DNA of 64,000 bases from Planktothricoides sp. SR001 (GTDB lineage Bacteria; Cyanobacteriota; Cyanobacteriia; Cyanobacteriales; Laspinemataceae): the NCBI RefSeq assembly GCF_001276715.1, contig NZ_LIUQ01000006.1, positions 22,687 through 86,686 on the forward strand, given 5' to 3'. The position numbers and the translations under genes were made by a program. Under the pieces are notes generated by a model, which ran no database searches, was not told the origin of the DNA, and saw only the letters and a program-made list of their open reading frames with translations. Shown here piece after piece: positions 22,715-32,160 of the stretch (the first letter of the stretch is position 1; each line of letters starts with the position of its first letter).

Positions 22715-25700
22715 ATGAAACGCATTGTATTAATCACTGGATTTGAAGCCTTTAACGCGGATCTGTACCGCAAAGCCGCCCAGATAGCGACTTCTCGCTG
22801 TCCTGACCTGGAAATCCGGGTATTCTGCGATCGCGACATTACCACAGATCCAACCGCAGTCGAAACTGCCTTAAAAGGGGCGGACGTATTCTTTGCCAGC
22901 TTAATTTTCGACTATGAACAAGTTCTATGGCTGCGGGAACGAGCACAAAACATTCCTATCCGCTTAATTTTTGAATCAGCCTTAGAATTAATGGCCCTGA
23001 CCCAATTGGGCAAATTTGTCATTGGGGACAAACCCAAAGGAATGCCCAAACCCGTACAATTTATCCTCAGCAAATTCTCTAGTGGCAGAGAAGAAGACAA
23101 ACTCGCGGGATATATTAGCTTCCTCAAAACTGGGCCAAAACTGCTGAAATTTATCCCCATTGGTAAAGTCCAAGACTTACGCAACTGGCTAATTATTTAC
23201 GGATACTGGAATGCCGGGGGCATAGAAAATGTTGCCGCAATGTGTTGGACATTAGCGGAAAAATATCTCGGCTTAACCGTGGGGGAAATACCCCCACCCC
23301 AAGAAACCCCAAACATGGGCTTACTTCACCCAGAATTAGAGGGATATTTTGAATCACCCCGGCAATATTTAGAATGGTATTTTTCTCGCCCTGGTTTTCG
23401 TCTCTGGGAAATCCCCGAAACCGAAACTAGCCTAACTAAGAAAAAGCCGGTTGTAGGCATTTTACTTTATCGCAAGCACGTCATTACCAAACAGCCCTAT
23501 ATTCCCCAACTGATTCATCAGTTTGAACAAGGGGGAATTGTTCCCGTTCCTATTTTTATTAATGGGGTAGAAGGTCATGTCGCTGTCCGGGATTGGATGA
23601 CCACAAGTTATGAACAAATGCAACGCAAACAAGGTAATATTTCTATTCCTTCGCTATCCCCAGAAGCGGTAGAAGTGGATACGATTGTTTCTACTATTGG
23701 CTTTCCTTTAGTCGGTGGCCCAGCCGGGTCAATGGAAGCGGGCAGACAGATAGAAATTGCCCAAAAAATTCTCACGGCCAAAAATATTCCTTATATCATT
23801 GCTGCCCCATTACTGATTCAAGATATCCATTCTTGGACGCGGCAAGGAATTGGTGGTTTACAAAGTGTGGTTTTATATGCTTTACCAGAGTTAGATGGGG
23901 CAATTGATACTATTCCCTTGGGGGGTTTAGTCGGTGAAAATATCTATCTAATTCCCGACCGTGTACAGCGGTTAACGGGACGGATAAAAAACTGGGTGAA
24001 TTTGCGCCAAACTCCGCCATCAAAAAGAAAAGTTGCCATAATTTTATACGGATTTCCTCCGGGTTATGGGGCAACGGGAACCGCTGCTTTATTAAATGTC
24101 CCTCGCAGTTTATTAAACTTATTAAATGCCCTGAAAACCCAAGGGTACACGGTGGGTGATTTACCGGAAGATGGGGAACAAATTATCCGCCAAGTTAAAG
24201 AAGCAGATGAGGCGATCGCTTCTGAAGGTCAATCGTTTTCTGCTAATCGCAAAAAAATGGGTAATCTCACTACCACCGTTAACGTTAAAAGCTTAGAAAA
24301 ATGGTTAGGCTACCTGCTGACAACCCGGATCGAAAAACAATGGAAATCTTTGACCGATACGGGGATTAAAACTTATGATGACCAATTTCAAATTGGCGGC
24401 ATTCACTTAGGAAATATTTGGATTGGGGTGCAACCACCTTTAGGAATTTCCGGCGACCCTATGCGGTTAATGTTTGAACGGGATATGACCCCGCATCCTC
24501 AATATGCGGCATTTTATAAATGGCTACAAAATGAGTTTCAACCTCATGCGATCGTTCACTTTGGGATGCACGGAACCGTGGAATGGCTGCCCGGATCTCC
24601 GTTAGGCAATACGGGCTATTCTTGGTCAGATATTTTATTAGGAAATCTGCCCAATTTATATATCTATGCGGCGAATAATCCCTCAGAATCTATTTTAGCT
24701 AAACGGCGCGGTTATGGGGTATTAATTTCTCACAATGTTCCCCCCTATGGACGGGCTGGGTTATATAAAGAATTGATTACCCTACGGGATTTAATCGCTG
24801 AATATCGGGAAGACCCGCAAAAAAATTCTGCGTTACAAGAAGCCATTTGTCAAAAAATTGTGGATACGGGTTTAGACAGCGATCGCCCCTTACCGGAAGC
24901 GAAGAAATTAGGCATTGAATTCACCGTAGAAAATGCCCGAATGTTTAGCATGGAAGTTTTGCGTAACTATTTTATCCAAGTGTATGAATACCTCCAAGTG
25001 GTAGAACAACGGCTATTTTCTTCTGGGTTACATATTTTAGGGCAACCCCCAGAACCAGACCAATTAAAATCTTATTTAGATGCCTATTTTGGGGAAAATC
25101 AATCACCCAATTCAGCCGAACCAGAAAAATCGGGGACAGTGACGCAAATTCAGGATTTGTTAATGCAAAATACCGATGAAATGACTAATTTACTCCGTGG
25201 TTTAAATGGGGAATATATTCCCCCAGCCCCAGGAGGAGATTTATTGCGCGATGGGCCGGGAGTTTTGCCCACCGGACGGAATATTCATGCTTTAGATCCT
25301 TATCGAATGCCGTCCCCCGCAGCTTATGAACGGGGTCGAGAAATTGCCAAAAAAATTATTGCCCAAAATGTGCAAGAAAATGGGCAATATCCCGAAACCG
25401 TGGCGGTGATGTTGTGGGGTTTAGATGCGATTAAGACTAAAGGAGAATCCTTGGGAATTCTGTTAGAATTAGTGGGGGCAGAACCACTGAAAGAAGGAAC
25501 CGGACGCATTGTGCGTTATGAGTTAAAACCTTTAGCGGAAGTGGGACATCCTCGGATTGATGTATTAGCAAATCTTTCGGGTATTTTCCGGGATAGTTTT
25601 GTGAATATTATTGAATTGTTGGATGACTTATTTTTGCGGGCAGCGGAGGCTGATGAACCGGAAGAACATAACTTTATTCGCAAACACGCTTTAGCTTTAA

Positions 25701-26446
25701 AAGCGAAGGGAGTTGAGAATGTTTCGGCGCGATTATTTTCTAATCCTGCCGGTGATTTTGGGTCTTTGGTTAATGACCAAGTAGTTGATGGGAGTTGGGA
25801 AAATGGCGATGAGTTGGCAAAGACTTGGGAAAGTCGGAATATGTTTAGTTATGGCCGTAAAGATAAAGGTCAAGCCCGACCAGAAGTGATGGCAGAGTTG
25901 TTAAAAACGAGCGATCGCATTGTGCAACAAATCGACTCGGTAGAATATGGTTTAACAGATATCCAAGAATATTATGCCAACACGGGAGGTTTAAAACGGG
26001 CAGCGGAAAAACAAAGCGGCAAAAAAGTCAAAGCTAGTTTTGTGGAAAGCTTTTCTAAAGATACCAATCCCCGAAATTTAGACGACTTGTTACGGTTAGA
26101 ATATCGTACCAAATTATTAAACCCTAAATGGGCGGATGCAATGGCCAATCAAGGGTCAGGTGGGGCTTATGAAATATCCCAGCGGATGACTGCTTTAATT
26201 GGTTGGGGAGGAACCGTAGATTTTCAAGAATCATGGGTTTACGATCAATCCGCCGAAACTTATGCTTTAGACCCAGAAATGGCGGCTAAATTACGCAAGT
26301 CTAACCCGGAAGCTTTTCGGAATATTATCGGACGAATGTTAGAAGCCCACGGGCGAGGATTTTGGCATCCGTCCGAGGAAAAATTAGAGAAGCTGCGGGC
26401 TTTATATGATTTAACCGAGGACGAAATAGAAGGAGTTAGCGTGTAA
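22715..26446 (+). CDS. chlH: Magnesium chelatase subunit H (ChlH/BchH-type paralogue)
   Basis: Large porphyrin-binding subunit of the Mg-chelatase/cobaltochelatase family. With ChlI and ChlD it inserts Mg into protoporphyrin IX, the first committed step to chlorophyll. The 1243-residue protein starts MKRIVLITGFEAFNADLYRK. Family blocks include NWLIIYGYWNAGG, VGILLYRKHV, HFGMHGTVEWLPG (about residue 610), NNPSESILAKRRGYGVLISH and LPTGRNIHALDPYRMPSPAA. It is shorter than the usual cyanobacterial ChlH (about 1330 residues) and resembles the second, shorter ChlH/BchH paralogue many cyanobacteria carry. The main chlH may be elsewhere, and a cobaltochelatase (CobN) role cannot be excluded from sequence alone. 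The frame is open upstream, but ATG 22715 gives the family start. Stands alone on its strand. Confidence 0.85.
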   Translation: MKRIVLITGFEAFNADLYRKAAQIATSRCPDLEIRVFCDRDITTDPTAVETALKGADVFFASLIFDYEQVLWLRERAQNIPIRLIFESALELMALTQLGKFVIGDKPKGMPKPVQFILSKFSSGREEDKLAGYISFLKTGPKLLKFIPIGKVQDLRNWLIIYGYWNAGGIENVAAMCWTLAEKYLGLTVGEIPPPQETPNMGLLHPELEGYFESPRQYLEWYFSRPGFRLWEIPETETSLTKKKPVVGILLYRKHVITKQPYIPQLIHQFEQGGIVPVPIFINGVEGHVAVRDWMTTSYEQMQRKQGNISIPSLSPEAVEVDTIVSTIGFPLVGGPAGSMEAGRQIEIAQKILTAKNIPYIIAAPLLIQDIHSWTRQGIGGLQSVVLYALPELDGAIDTIPLGGLVGENIYLIPDRVQRLTGRIKNWVNLRQTPPSKRKVAIILYGFPPGYGATGTAALLNVPRSLLNLLNALKTQGYTVGDLPEDGEQIIRQVKEADEAIASEGQSFSANRKKMGNLTTTVNVKSLEKWLGYLLTTRIEKQWKSLTDTGIKTYDDQFQIGGIHLGNIWIGVQPPLGISGDPMRLMFERDMTPHPQYAAFYKWLQNEFQPHAIVHFGMHGTVEWLPGSPLGNTGYSWSDILLGNLPNLYIYAANNPSESILAKRRGYGVLISHNVPPYGRAGLYKELITLRDLIAEYREDPQKNSALQEAICQKIVDTGLDSDRPLPEAKKLGIEFTVENARMFSMEVLRNYFIQVYEYLQVVEQRLFSSGLHILGQPPEPDQLKSYLDAYFGENQSPNSAEPEKSGTVTQIQDLLMQNTDEMTNLLRGLNGEYIPPAPGGDLLRDGPGVLPTGRNIHALDPYRMPSPAAYERGREIAKKIIAQNVQENGQYPETVAVMLWGLDAIKTKGESLGILLELVGAEPLKEGTGRIVRYELKPLAEVGHPRIDVLANLSGIFRDSFVNIIELLDDLFLRAAEADEPEEHNFIRKHALALKAKGVENVSARLFSNPAGDFGSLVNDQVVDGSWENGDELAKTWESRNMFSYGRKDKGQARPEVMAELLKTSDRIVQQIDSVEYGLTDIQEYYANTGGLKRAAEKQSGKKVKASFVESFSKDTNPRNLDDLLRLEYRTKLLNPKWADAMANQGSGGAYEISQRMTALIGWGGTVDFQESWVYDQSAETYALDPEMAAKLRKSNPEAFRNIIGRMLEAHGRGFWHPSEEKLEKLRALYDLTEDEIEGVSV

Positions 26447-26455
26447 TAATTCCTC

Positions 26456-26525
26456 AAGAAACCGGGTTTCTGGTCTGGGCGATCGAATAAGTTGTCTTCT
26501 TAGGTAAAAAAACCCGGTTTCTCGG
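26456..26525. repeat. Pair of CCGGGTTTC palindromes after chlH
   Basis: AGAAACCGGGTTTCTGG and AAAACCCGGTTTCTC lie about 50 bp apart between the chlH stop and the lipoprotein gene. The spacer differs from the composite unit seen elsewhere. Confidence 0.6.
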
Positions 26526-26556
26526 TTACTGTAATATGGATATAAAGGAATATATG

Positions 26557-27057
26557 ATGAGAAAAATCAGCTTGACAGGATTAGCGATCGCCTTCCTATT
26601 TTTCGGTAATTTACTAGGGTGTTCCAGCCCCGTTACCGGGGAAACCAAAAATGGGCAAACGAACAATGAATCAGCCGAAATAAATATGCAACAAAATACT
26701 CCAGAAATCAAAGGAGAACAGGTGACATTAACAGGTGTGGTTATTCGCAAATCTTGGAATAAAAGCTATGAGTCTTGGAACGCGGGAGGCGGTGATTATT
26801 TCGTCCTAGATGTAGGAGATACGGAAATAGCAGAACGTTCCGCTGAGGAAGGGGTAATTTTACGCGGTTCTGATGCGGTAGACTGGGAAAGTTTTGCAGA
26901 TTATGAGGGTCAAAGGGTGCAAGTTGAAGGCTATTTTATCGAAGCACAACCGTATGTCCCCCAAAGTCCAATGGAACAATATCCTATGGGTATGGATGGG
27001 AAACCTTTACCCCGTGGGAGTGGTTTTCAAGTTGATGCTATTCAGATTTTGAATTGA
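26557..27057 (+). CDS. Putative lipoprotein with OB-fold-like domain
   Basis: A 166-residue protein with a type II signal peptide: MRKISLTGLAIAFLFFGNLL followed by the lipobox Cys in LLGC. After a serine/asparagine-rich spacer comes a domain of about 110 residues (VTLTGVVIRKSWNKSYESWN, YFVLDVGD, YEGQRVQVEGYFIEAQ) resembling an OB-fold. The ATG at 26557 is chosen because AAAGGA lies seven bases upstream; ATG 26554 and 26536 are in frame. Function is unknown. Likely lipid-anchored in the cell envelope. A terminator follows. Confidence 0.78.
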   Translation: MRKISLTGLAIAFLFFGNLLGCSSPVTGETKNGQTNNESAEINMQQNTPEIKGEQVTLTGVVIRKSWNKSYESWNAGGGDYFVLDVGDTEIAERSAEEGVILRGSDAVDWESFADYEGQRVQVEGYFIEAQPYVPQSPMEQYPMGMDGKPLPRGSGFQVDAIQILN

Positions 27058-27084
27058 TGATGATTTAGGATGTTAGAAAAAGGC

Positions 27085-27122
27085 GCTCGGCGAAATTATC
27101 CCAATTTTGCCGAGTGTTTTTT
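27085..27122 (+). terminator. Terminator after the lipoprotein gene
   Basis: Inverted pair CTCGGCGAAATT / AATTTTGCCGAG with a short loop, followed by GTGTTTTTT. Confidence 0.8.
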
Positions 27123-27342
27123 GTTCAAAAAATAAGACAATTTTATCGGTAAATAGCCATCCTAAAACAACGGCGAAATAAGCGATCAAGCCTCTCTTTC
27201 CCAAAAATAGAGAGTGTTGCTCAACAGTTCAGTTCATCCTGCACGGATAGCTACATAATAAATACACAAGGAAGAAATACACAAGCAAGCGATCGCTGGA
27301 GATTATTTATGTTATACTTAAACTATATAAACTGCAATAAAC

Positions 27343-28167
27343 ATGAAAACTGACAGTATTTTTTACCGCCTAGTTTTGGAATTCCCTCAAAGCTTTTTTG
27401 AATTAATCGGGAATGAGTCATCAGAGGCGACTCGGTATGAATTTACATCGAGGGAAGTCAAACAACTGGCTTTTCGATTAGATGGGTTATTTTTACCCAC
27501 CACTAACGAGGAATATCGCCCTTTTTATCTGGTTGAAGTGCAGTTTCAACCGGACGATACATTATACTATCGTCTATTTAGTGAACTGTTTCTCTATTTA
27601 AAGCAATACCAAACGCCATTCCCTTGGAATGTGGTGGTAATTTATCCTACTCGTAGTATAGAAAGAGAAGTGGCTGTTCAATTTGGCGATTTACTCAATC
27701 TAAACCGGGTAAAACGAGTCTATTTAGATGAGTTAGGGGAGATAGGCGATCGCTCTTTGGGAGTTGGACTTGTTAAGCTAGTTGTAGAAGAACCAGATCA
27801 AGCGGTCGATCGGGCTAAAGGTTTAATCCAACAAGCAAAGCAAGAGTTAACTAATGAACAAATTCAGCGAAACTTGGTGGATTTAATCGAAACGATCATT
27901 GTCTATAAATTACCTAAAAAAAGTAGAGAGGAGATTGAAGCAATGTTTGGCTTAAGTGAGTTGAAACAAACCAAGGTATATCAGGAAGCTTATTTAGAAG
28001 GTGAGGAAAAAGGGGAACAAAAAGGTGAGGAAAAAACCAAATTAAAAGCGATTCCTGCTTTGCTTAAGGAGGGTTTGACTGTTGAACAAATAGCCCGCGC
28101 CTTAGATTTACCTTTGGCGGTGGTTCAGCAAGTGGCCACAGAAACAAATAAGTCAAATAATTCTTAA
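27343..28167 (+). CDS. Rpn-family PD-(D/E)XK nuclease / DUF2887 protein
   Basis: A 274-residue protein of the family annotated as Rpn recombination-promoting nuclease or DUF2887. The N-terminal half has the nuclease-like FRLDGLFLP (Asp) and YLVEVQFQPD (Glu-x-Gln) motifs and a RLFSELFLYLKQY helix. The C-terminal part is a long charged helix with GEEKGEQKGEEK repeats and an HTH-like EGLTVEQIARALDLPLAVVQ end. These proteins are abundant in cyanobacteria and are associated with horizontal transfer. Length and motifs look intact. No partner gene is evident. Confidence 0.88.
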   Translation: MKTDSIFYRLVLEFPQSFFELIGNESSEATRYEFTSREVKQLAFRLDGLFLPTTNEEYRPFYLVEVQFQPDDTLYYRLFSELFLYLKQYQTPFPWNVVVIYPTRSIEREVAVQFGDLLNLNRVKRVYLDELGEIGDRSLGVGLVKLVVEEPDQAVDRAKGLIQQAKQELTNEQIQRNLVDLIETIIVYKLPKKSREEIEAMFGLSELKQTKVYQEAYLEGEEKGEQKGEEKTKLKAIPALLKEGLTVEQIARALDLPLAVVQQVATETNKSNNS

Positions 28168-28210
28168 GATTTAGGAAATTAACCGTAATTTCCAGAAAGA
28201 TATTTACCAC

Positions 28211-28281
28211 TTCAGACACAGAGAGCACAGAGAATACAGAGATGTCCTGGCTTTGTGTTTTCTGTGTTTTCTGTGTCTGAA
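28211..28281. terminator. Long hairpin after the Rpn-like gene
   Basis: TTCAGACACAGA (28211-28222) pairs perfectly with TCTGTGTCTGAA (28270-28281), with more partial pairing inside (AGAATACAGAG against CTGTGTTTTCTG). No T-run, so a terminator role is only possible; it may instead be a dispersed repeat. Confidence 0.5.
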
Positions 28282-28367
28282 TTAGTTAGATCGATCGCAT
28301 CAGCCAGAATTTGAGGCAAACTAGAAGAAGAATTACTATTAGATCCAAACAGATAACCCAACCCCAA

Positions 28368-30329
28368 ATGGCCGAATGTTCGATTTCATTATTGCAAGAG
28401 ATCCATGAGGCGATCGCCGCAGATAACCCCTTTGCCCGACCCCCGGTAGTCACTGACCAAGACATCTGGGGCGAACCCTTCCCGGATCTCACCACCCTGA
28501 ACCGTCATGCGAGTGATGCGGTCTTAAAACTGCTGACGGCAAATTCTTGTTATCCCAAACTGACCTCGATCGCGATTACAGGTTCCACCGGGACGGGCAA
28601 AAGTCATATAATTGGACGCATTCGCCATCACCTGAAAACTCATCCGGGCAACTTATTTATCTACGTCTCTTTAGGCCAATATACCGATGCCAACTTGTTG
28701 CGTTACCAATTCCAACAAACCATCGTCAATGGGTTGCGGCAAAAAGGCAGTCAAGGGGTGATGCAATGGTGGCAACTGGCAGCGGAAATTGCCAACCAAA
28801 CCTTAAAAGTGGTGAACCCAGAGGCCAGAGTTTTTCATCCTTTGGAGTTAGTAAAAAACCTCCAAGGGAATAACTTGGCGAAAAACCAAGCCTGGATTAA
28901 TCAACTGACCGAAGCCTTTTTCAGAATTAAACCGAATATTGGCGAACCGGATATCCTTCGCGGGATTATCTGGACTCTTTGTAATGCCCAAACTCCTTAT
29001 GCTTTGAAATGGTTAGCGGGTCATCCCCTGACCACGGAAAAAGCCGAACAATTGGGGCTGCCGAATCACACGGACAAATACCGGGATACCGATGCTTGGG
29101 AAACCGTGGTGCAACTTTTAACTTTAATTAGTGATTATTATGGGGTGATTATTTGTTTTGATGAGGTGGAATCTAGGGATAAAGGAGAGGCAGGGTTAAA
29201 ACGAGAAAGAATTGTGGCCAGTTTGGTGAAAAGATTGTTTGATACGATTCCCCGATCGCAACTCAATCATCCCCTGATTCTGTTAACAGTAATGACCCCG
29301 CAAACTTGGCACAACAAAGTGCTAAATTTGCCCCAAGGAATTCCCTCTTATTTATCAGATATGGGCGTTCCAATTCGGTTACGACAAATGGTGGATGAGG
29401 AAATTGTCCAGTTAATTGCCCTTTGGCTGCAAAATTTTTATCAAGCGTACCAGCTAACCCCACCAACTCCGGTCTATCCGTTTGATGCAGATCAGCTAAA
29501 AGCATTAGGTCGGGAACAGCTTACCGTTCGGCAAATTTTAACCTGGTGTGCGGATAATGTGCAGTCCGTGGAAGTTTCCCCAGCCGAACAGATCGAACGG
29601 CTATTTGCCCGGGCTAATAGTTTAGACCATGAAGGGTTAAGCGAGGCAGAAGTCGATCGCGCTTTGACCGATCGCTTTTTATTAACGGATATTCTGGAAT
29701 TTTCCCTAGAGTTGGCGATCGGACAAACCATTGGGAGTGTAACCCTGGAAGGGGTTGACCGTTTGCCGAGTGAAAAACAACGGAAATATATCCAATTACA
29801 AGCGATCGCCAAAGAAAATGGCCAAATCGTGAAAATTGGCATCGCGATCGCCCCACAAAACCATCCCCAAAGCCTTTGTGCCACCTTAAAACGCCTTGTG
29901 GAATATGAAAAATTTGACTTAACCAAAGGTTGTATATTGAGTTCTGAAAATCCAGCAATTCCGACCCATTGGCAAGCCTACGGTTATCTAACGAAATTAT
30001 GTTCTCAAATGGGGGGAAAATGGGTCAAATTACAACGGGCAGATTTGAAACCCTTATTAGCCTTATGGCAGGTTTATCAACAAAGGTCTGATTATGGATT
30101 AACCGCCGAACAAGTTTATCAGTTTGCCCGATCGCACCAAATTATCGCCAAAAATCCCCTACTATGGGCAATTTTCACCAATTCCACCCCAGCGATCGCC
30201 CCCGACTCTCTGGAAGAAAAGCCACTTCCAGACCTGTTTACCGCCGAATATTCCTACTCAGACTTCGACTTAGCCCCGTTAGATTTAGGGTTAATCAGTG
30301 AATTGCCGGAAGACTCTGCTGATACCTGA
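28368..30329 (+). CDS. Large P-loop ATPase, BREX BrxC/D-like or ORC-like, function unknown
   Basis: This 653-residue soluble ATPase has Walker A GSTGTGKSH (about residue 71), preceded by SYPKLTSIAITG-type strands. Walker B IICFDEVESRD is near residue 261, followed by a sensor-like PLILLTVMTPQTW. The C-terminal part has winged-helix-like segments and a second strand-rich region. The layout resembles ORC/Cdc6-type and DUF2791/BREX-associated ATPases, but no other BREX gene is nearby. ATG 28368 is used because the open frame upstream starts only at TTG. No Shine-Dalgarno is clear. I do not assign a pathway. Confidence 0.65.
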   Translation: MAECSISLLQEIHEAIAADNPFARPPVVTDQDIWGEPFPDLTTLNRHASDAVLKLLTANSCYPKLTSIAITGSTGTGKSHIIGRIRHHLKTHPGNLFIYVSLGQYTDANLLRYQFQQTIVNGLRQKGSQGVMQWWQLAAEIANQTLKVVNPEARVFHPLELVKNLQGNNLAKNQAWINQLTEAFFRIKPNIGEPDILRGIIWTLCNAQTPYALKWLAGHPLTTEKAEQLGLPNHTDKYRDTDAWETVVQLLTLISDYYGVIICFDEVESRDKGEAGLKRERIVASLVKRLFDTIPRSQLNHPLILLTVMTPQTWHNKVLNLPQGIPSYLSDMGVPIRLRQMVDEEIVQLIALWLQNFYQAYQLTPPTPVYPFDADQLKALGREQLTVRQILTWCADNVQSVEVSPAEQIERLFARANSLDHEGLSEAEVDRALTDRFLLTDILEFSLELAIGQTIGSVTLEGVDRLPSEKQRKYIQLQAIAKENGQIVKIGIAIAPQNHPQSLCATLKRLVEYEKFDLTKGCILSSENPAIPTHWQAYGYLTKLCSQMGGKWVKLQRADLKPLLALWQVYQQRSDYGLTAEQVYQFARSHQIIAKNPLLWAIFTNSTPAIAPDSLEEKPLPDLFTAEYSYSDFDLAPLDLGLISELPEDSADT

Positions 30330-30657
30330 CTTTTACCATTGCGGATATAGCAACACACCTGCGGAAACCAATCAACAGCGATCGCGTCTGAAAAAAAACA
30401 CTAAAAAACACTTTTCCATCTACTACCAAAGGCTAGTATCAAAGGCACATTGCCGTCATCTCTCGGTGTCTGATTCATCGGTGTCTGATTCATCGGTGTC
30501 TGATTCATCGGTGTCAGATTAATTTGTGTCACACACTTTTCTTCAACTCAGGTGTATCGCCATTAGCTTTTAATTAACTAATTTAAATAACAGTAGGCTG
30601 GGCAATGCCCACCCTACGACTCTACTGCAACTGTTGAAATCAAAAAGGTGAGTAAAA
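30330..30657. other. Intergenic region with a 15-bp tandem repeat
   Basis: No gene is supported. The main feature is a tandem array of CGGTGTCTGATTCAT units (30464-30520, nearly four copies). GCCCACCCTACGACTC and AGTAGGCTGGGCAATGCC near 30592-30620 are common dispersed cyanobacterial words. Confidence 0.5.
30464..30520. repeat. 15-bp tandem repeat
   Basis: Units of CGGTGTCTGATTCAT repeated three times plus a partial, varied last unit. An open frame crosses it but lacks a good start, so coding is unlikely. Confidence 0.75.
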
Positions 30658-30870
30658 ATGCTGAGTTCTTCTTTCATTGCTTTGGCGATCGCCTTTGGAA
30701 TGGGACTACTATCCCTGTCATCTCAGGAAGAAATTGCCACGGTTCTCTGTGGGGCGATCGCGATTATCTGCTTCATTTTGTCCCTAGTGCTCGCATCTTG
30801 GCAAATCCAGTTAGCCCTAGTTCTCCTATTGATAGGTACTTATAACTACCGCTTAAGTCTCGATCCCTAA
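30658..30870 (+). CDS. Small membrane protein (70 aa)
   Basis: Two hydrophobic segments dominate: SSFIALAIAFGMGLLSLSS and a second covering AIIICFILSLVLASWQIQLALV. An AAAAGGTGAG ribosome-binding site lies just before the ATG. No family recognised. Similar in size to small photosynthetic-membrane-associated proteins, but that is only an analogy. Confidence 0.55.
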   Translation: MLSSSFIALAIAFGMGLLSLSSQEEIATVLCGAIAIICFILSLVLASWQIQLALVLLLIGTYNYRLSLDP

Positions 30871-31058
30871 ATCAGCGATCGCCCATTAGCCCATAGACTT
30901 ACCGAATTAACTTCATATAACTAAACATTCCGATAAATTTTGTAAAAATTTGACAAATGATGTGACAATTTAATAAGCATCTGTTACATTTATTTGAACC
31001 ATCAGCCAAACCCGAGGCTGAAAAAAACAATGTAAATTAGTCCAAGAGGCACAAAACT

Positions 31059-31259
31059 ATGTGGCAACTTCTCCCAATCATTCTGCTGCCCATCGCTACC
31101 ATCGCGATCGCCTATATCCTAGAATTTTCCACCTACTTGTTAAGTCAGGTCTGGGTTTTGTCCAGCATGATCCCCAACTGGATCCCCACCGTTGTCCTGC
31201 TGATCCTGGTAGTCTTCACCTACCGCAGTCTCAAAGCATCTTCAAGTCAGGATATTTAA
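31059..31259 (+). CDS. Small membrane protein (66 aa)
   Basis: Begins MWQLLPIILLPIATIAIAYI. Two hydrophobic helices are separated by a short loop (SMIPNWIPT), and it ends in a polar tail. AAGAGG lies about 10 bases upstream of the ATG. Family not recognised. It is the second small membrane gene in a row on this strand, 188 bp after the first. Confidence 0.55.
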   Translation: MWQLLPIILLPIATIAIAYILEFSTYLLSQVWVLSSMIPNWIPTVVLLILVVFTYRSLKASSSQDI

Positions 31260-31554
31260 CTCGATCCTGAGTGAGTGTTCACTATTCACTTCATTATTTG
31301 TTATTTATTATTCATTATTCATTATTTGTTATTTGTTACTCGTCACAGTGAACCAACAACCAAAGAATCCCTACGCAACAACCAACAACAGATAACAAAT
31401 CTGATAGTTAAAAAGCGATCGCCACAAATCAAAGCGTTTGCCACTATACTGACTTAAGAATTTTTCTAGCTGGGATAGGGCTTTTAGCCGGATCAAGCCA
31501 GAAAATGTTCGGATGATTTACCTTAACTCTTAGATGGATAGGGCATATTTGTAG
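31260..31554. other. AT-rich direct and inverted repeats
   Basis: No gene is supported. Multiple TTATTCATTATT/TTATTTGTTATT words (31290-31340) resemble the arms of the hairpins at 32098-32154 and 41425-41501. CCAACAACCAAAGAATCCCT (31362-31372 area) recurs near 53890 and 53950. Confidence 0.5.
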
Positions 31555-32082
31555 ATGAAGATTTTAGATTCGCAAGGGCGCTTATTTGGTAAATTAAGCA
31601 TCTTAGATATTGGTGCAGGATTGGTGATTTTGCTGGTAGTCATCGGCATCTTTTTTCTGCCGGGGAAAACCGGGTCAGTCGCGCAAATTGGCGTCACCAC
31701 AAAACCCGTAGAAATGGATGTGCTGGTTCGGGGACTGAGTGTGCGTAACCCGAATGGTTTAATTAAAGAATTTGAGAAAAACAAAAAAGCCAATATCATT
31801 ATCCGCAATCAGCCTCACGGTGAAGTTGAGGTCACGGCTGTAAAACGACTCGTCGATGAGTTGGCCGTACCGCAACCCGATGGCACCCTAAAAGTCCTCC
31901 CAGATCCACGAGTGGAGGATTCTTATCGCCTGAATATGATTTTAACCATTGCGGGAAAAGCGACCATGACGGAGACAGGCCCAGTTTTAGGGAATAACAA
32001 GTTAAAAATTGGCACATCTGTGGAACTCGATGGCCTACTGTATAACTTCAATGGCAGTGTGATCGAGGTGCGAGTCAAATAA
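31555..32082 (+). CDS. DUF4330 domain membrane-anchored protein
   Basis: A 175-residue protein starting MKILDSQGRLFGKLSILDIG, the DUF4330 signature opening. One transmembrane segment (GAGLVILLVVIGIFFLP, residues 21-37) is followed by a beta-rich domain with VEMDVLVRGLSVRNP and ending YNFNGSVIEVRVK. Conserved in cyanobacteria. Function unknown; topology suggests a periplasmic or lumenal domain. A strong inverted repeat separates it from the convergent response-regulator gene. Confidence 0.85.
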   Translation: MKILDSQGRLFGKLSILDIGAGLVILLVVIGIFFLPGKTGSVAQIGVTTKPVEMDVLVRGLSVRNPNGLIKEFEKNKKANIIIRNQPHGEVEVTAVKRLVDELAVPQPDGTLKVLPDPRVEDSYRLNMILTIAGKATMTETGPVLGNNKLKIGTSVELDGLLYNFNGSVIEVRVK

Positions 32083-32097
32083 TATTGGTTATTGGTT

Positions 32098-32154
32098 ATT
32101 GGTTATTTGTTATTTTACCCTGGCATAGACAATCACGAATAACAAATAACCAAT
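32098..32154. terminator. Bidirectional hairpin between convergent genes
   Basis: ATTGGTTATTTGTTATT (32098-32114) pairs perfectly with 32138-32154 around a 23-base loop. It sits between the DUF4330 gene (+) and the response regulator (-), and the A/T-rich arms could end transcription in both directions. The same words appear in other intergenic hairpins here. Confidence 0.65.
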
Positions 32155-32160
32155 AATGAA

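Noticed and set aside
22715..26446. Annotation of the large chelatase gene as cobN
   Set aside because: Its N-terminus and blocks look closer to ChlH/BchH-type proteins than to the cyanobacterial CobN starts I know; the alternative is kept as a caveat.
30298..30522. Open frame across the 15-bp tandem repeat
   Set aside because: Starts inside the ATPase gene and its C-terminus is only the translated tandem repeat.
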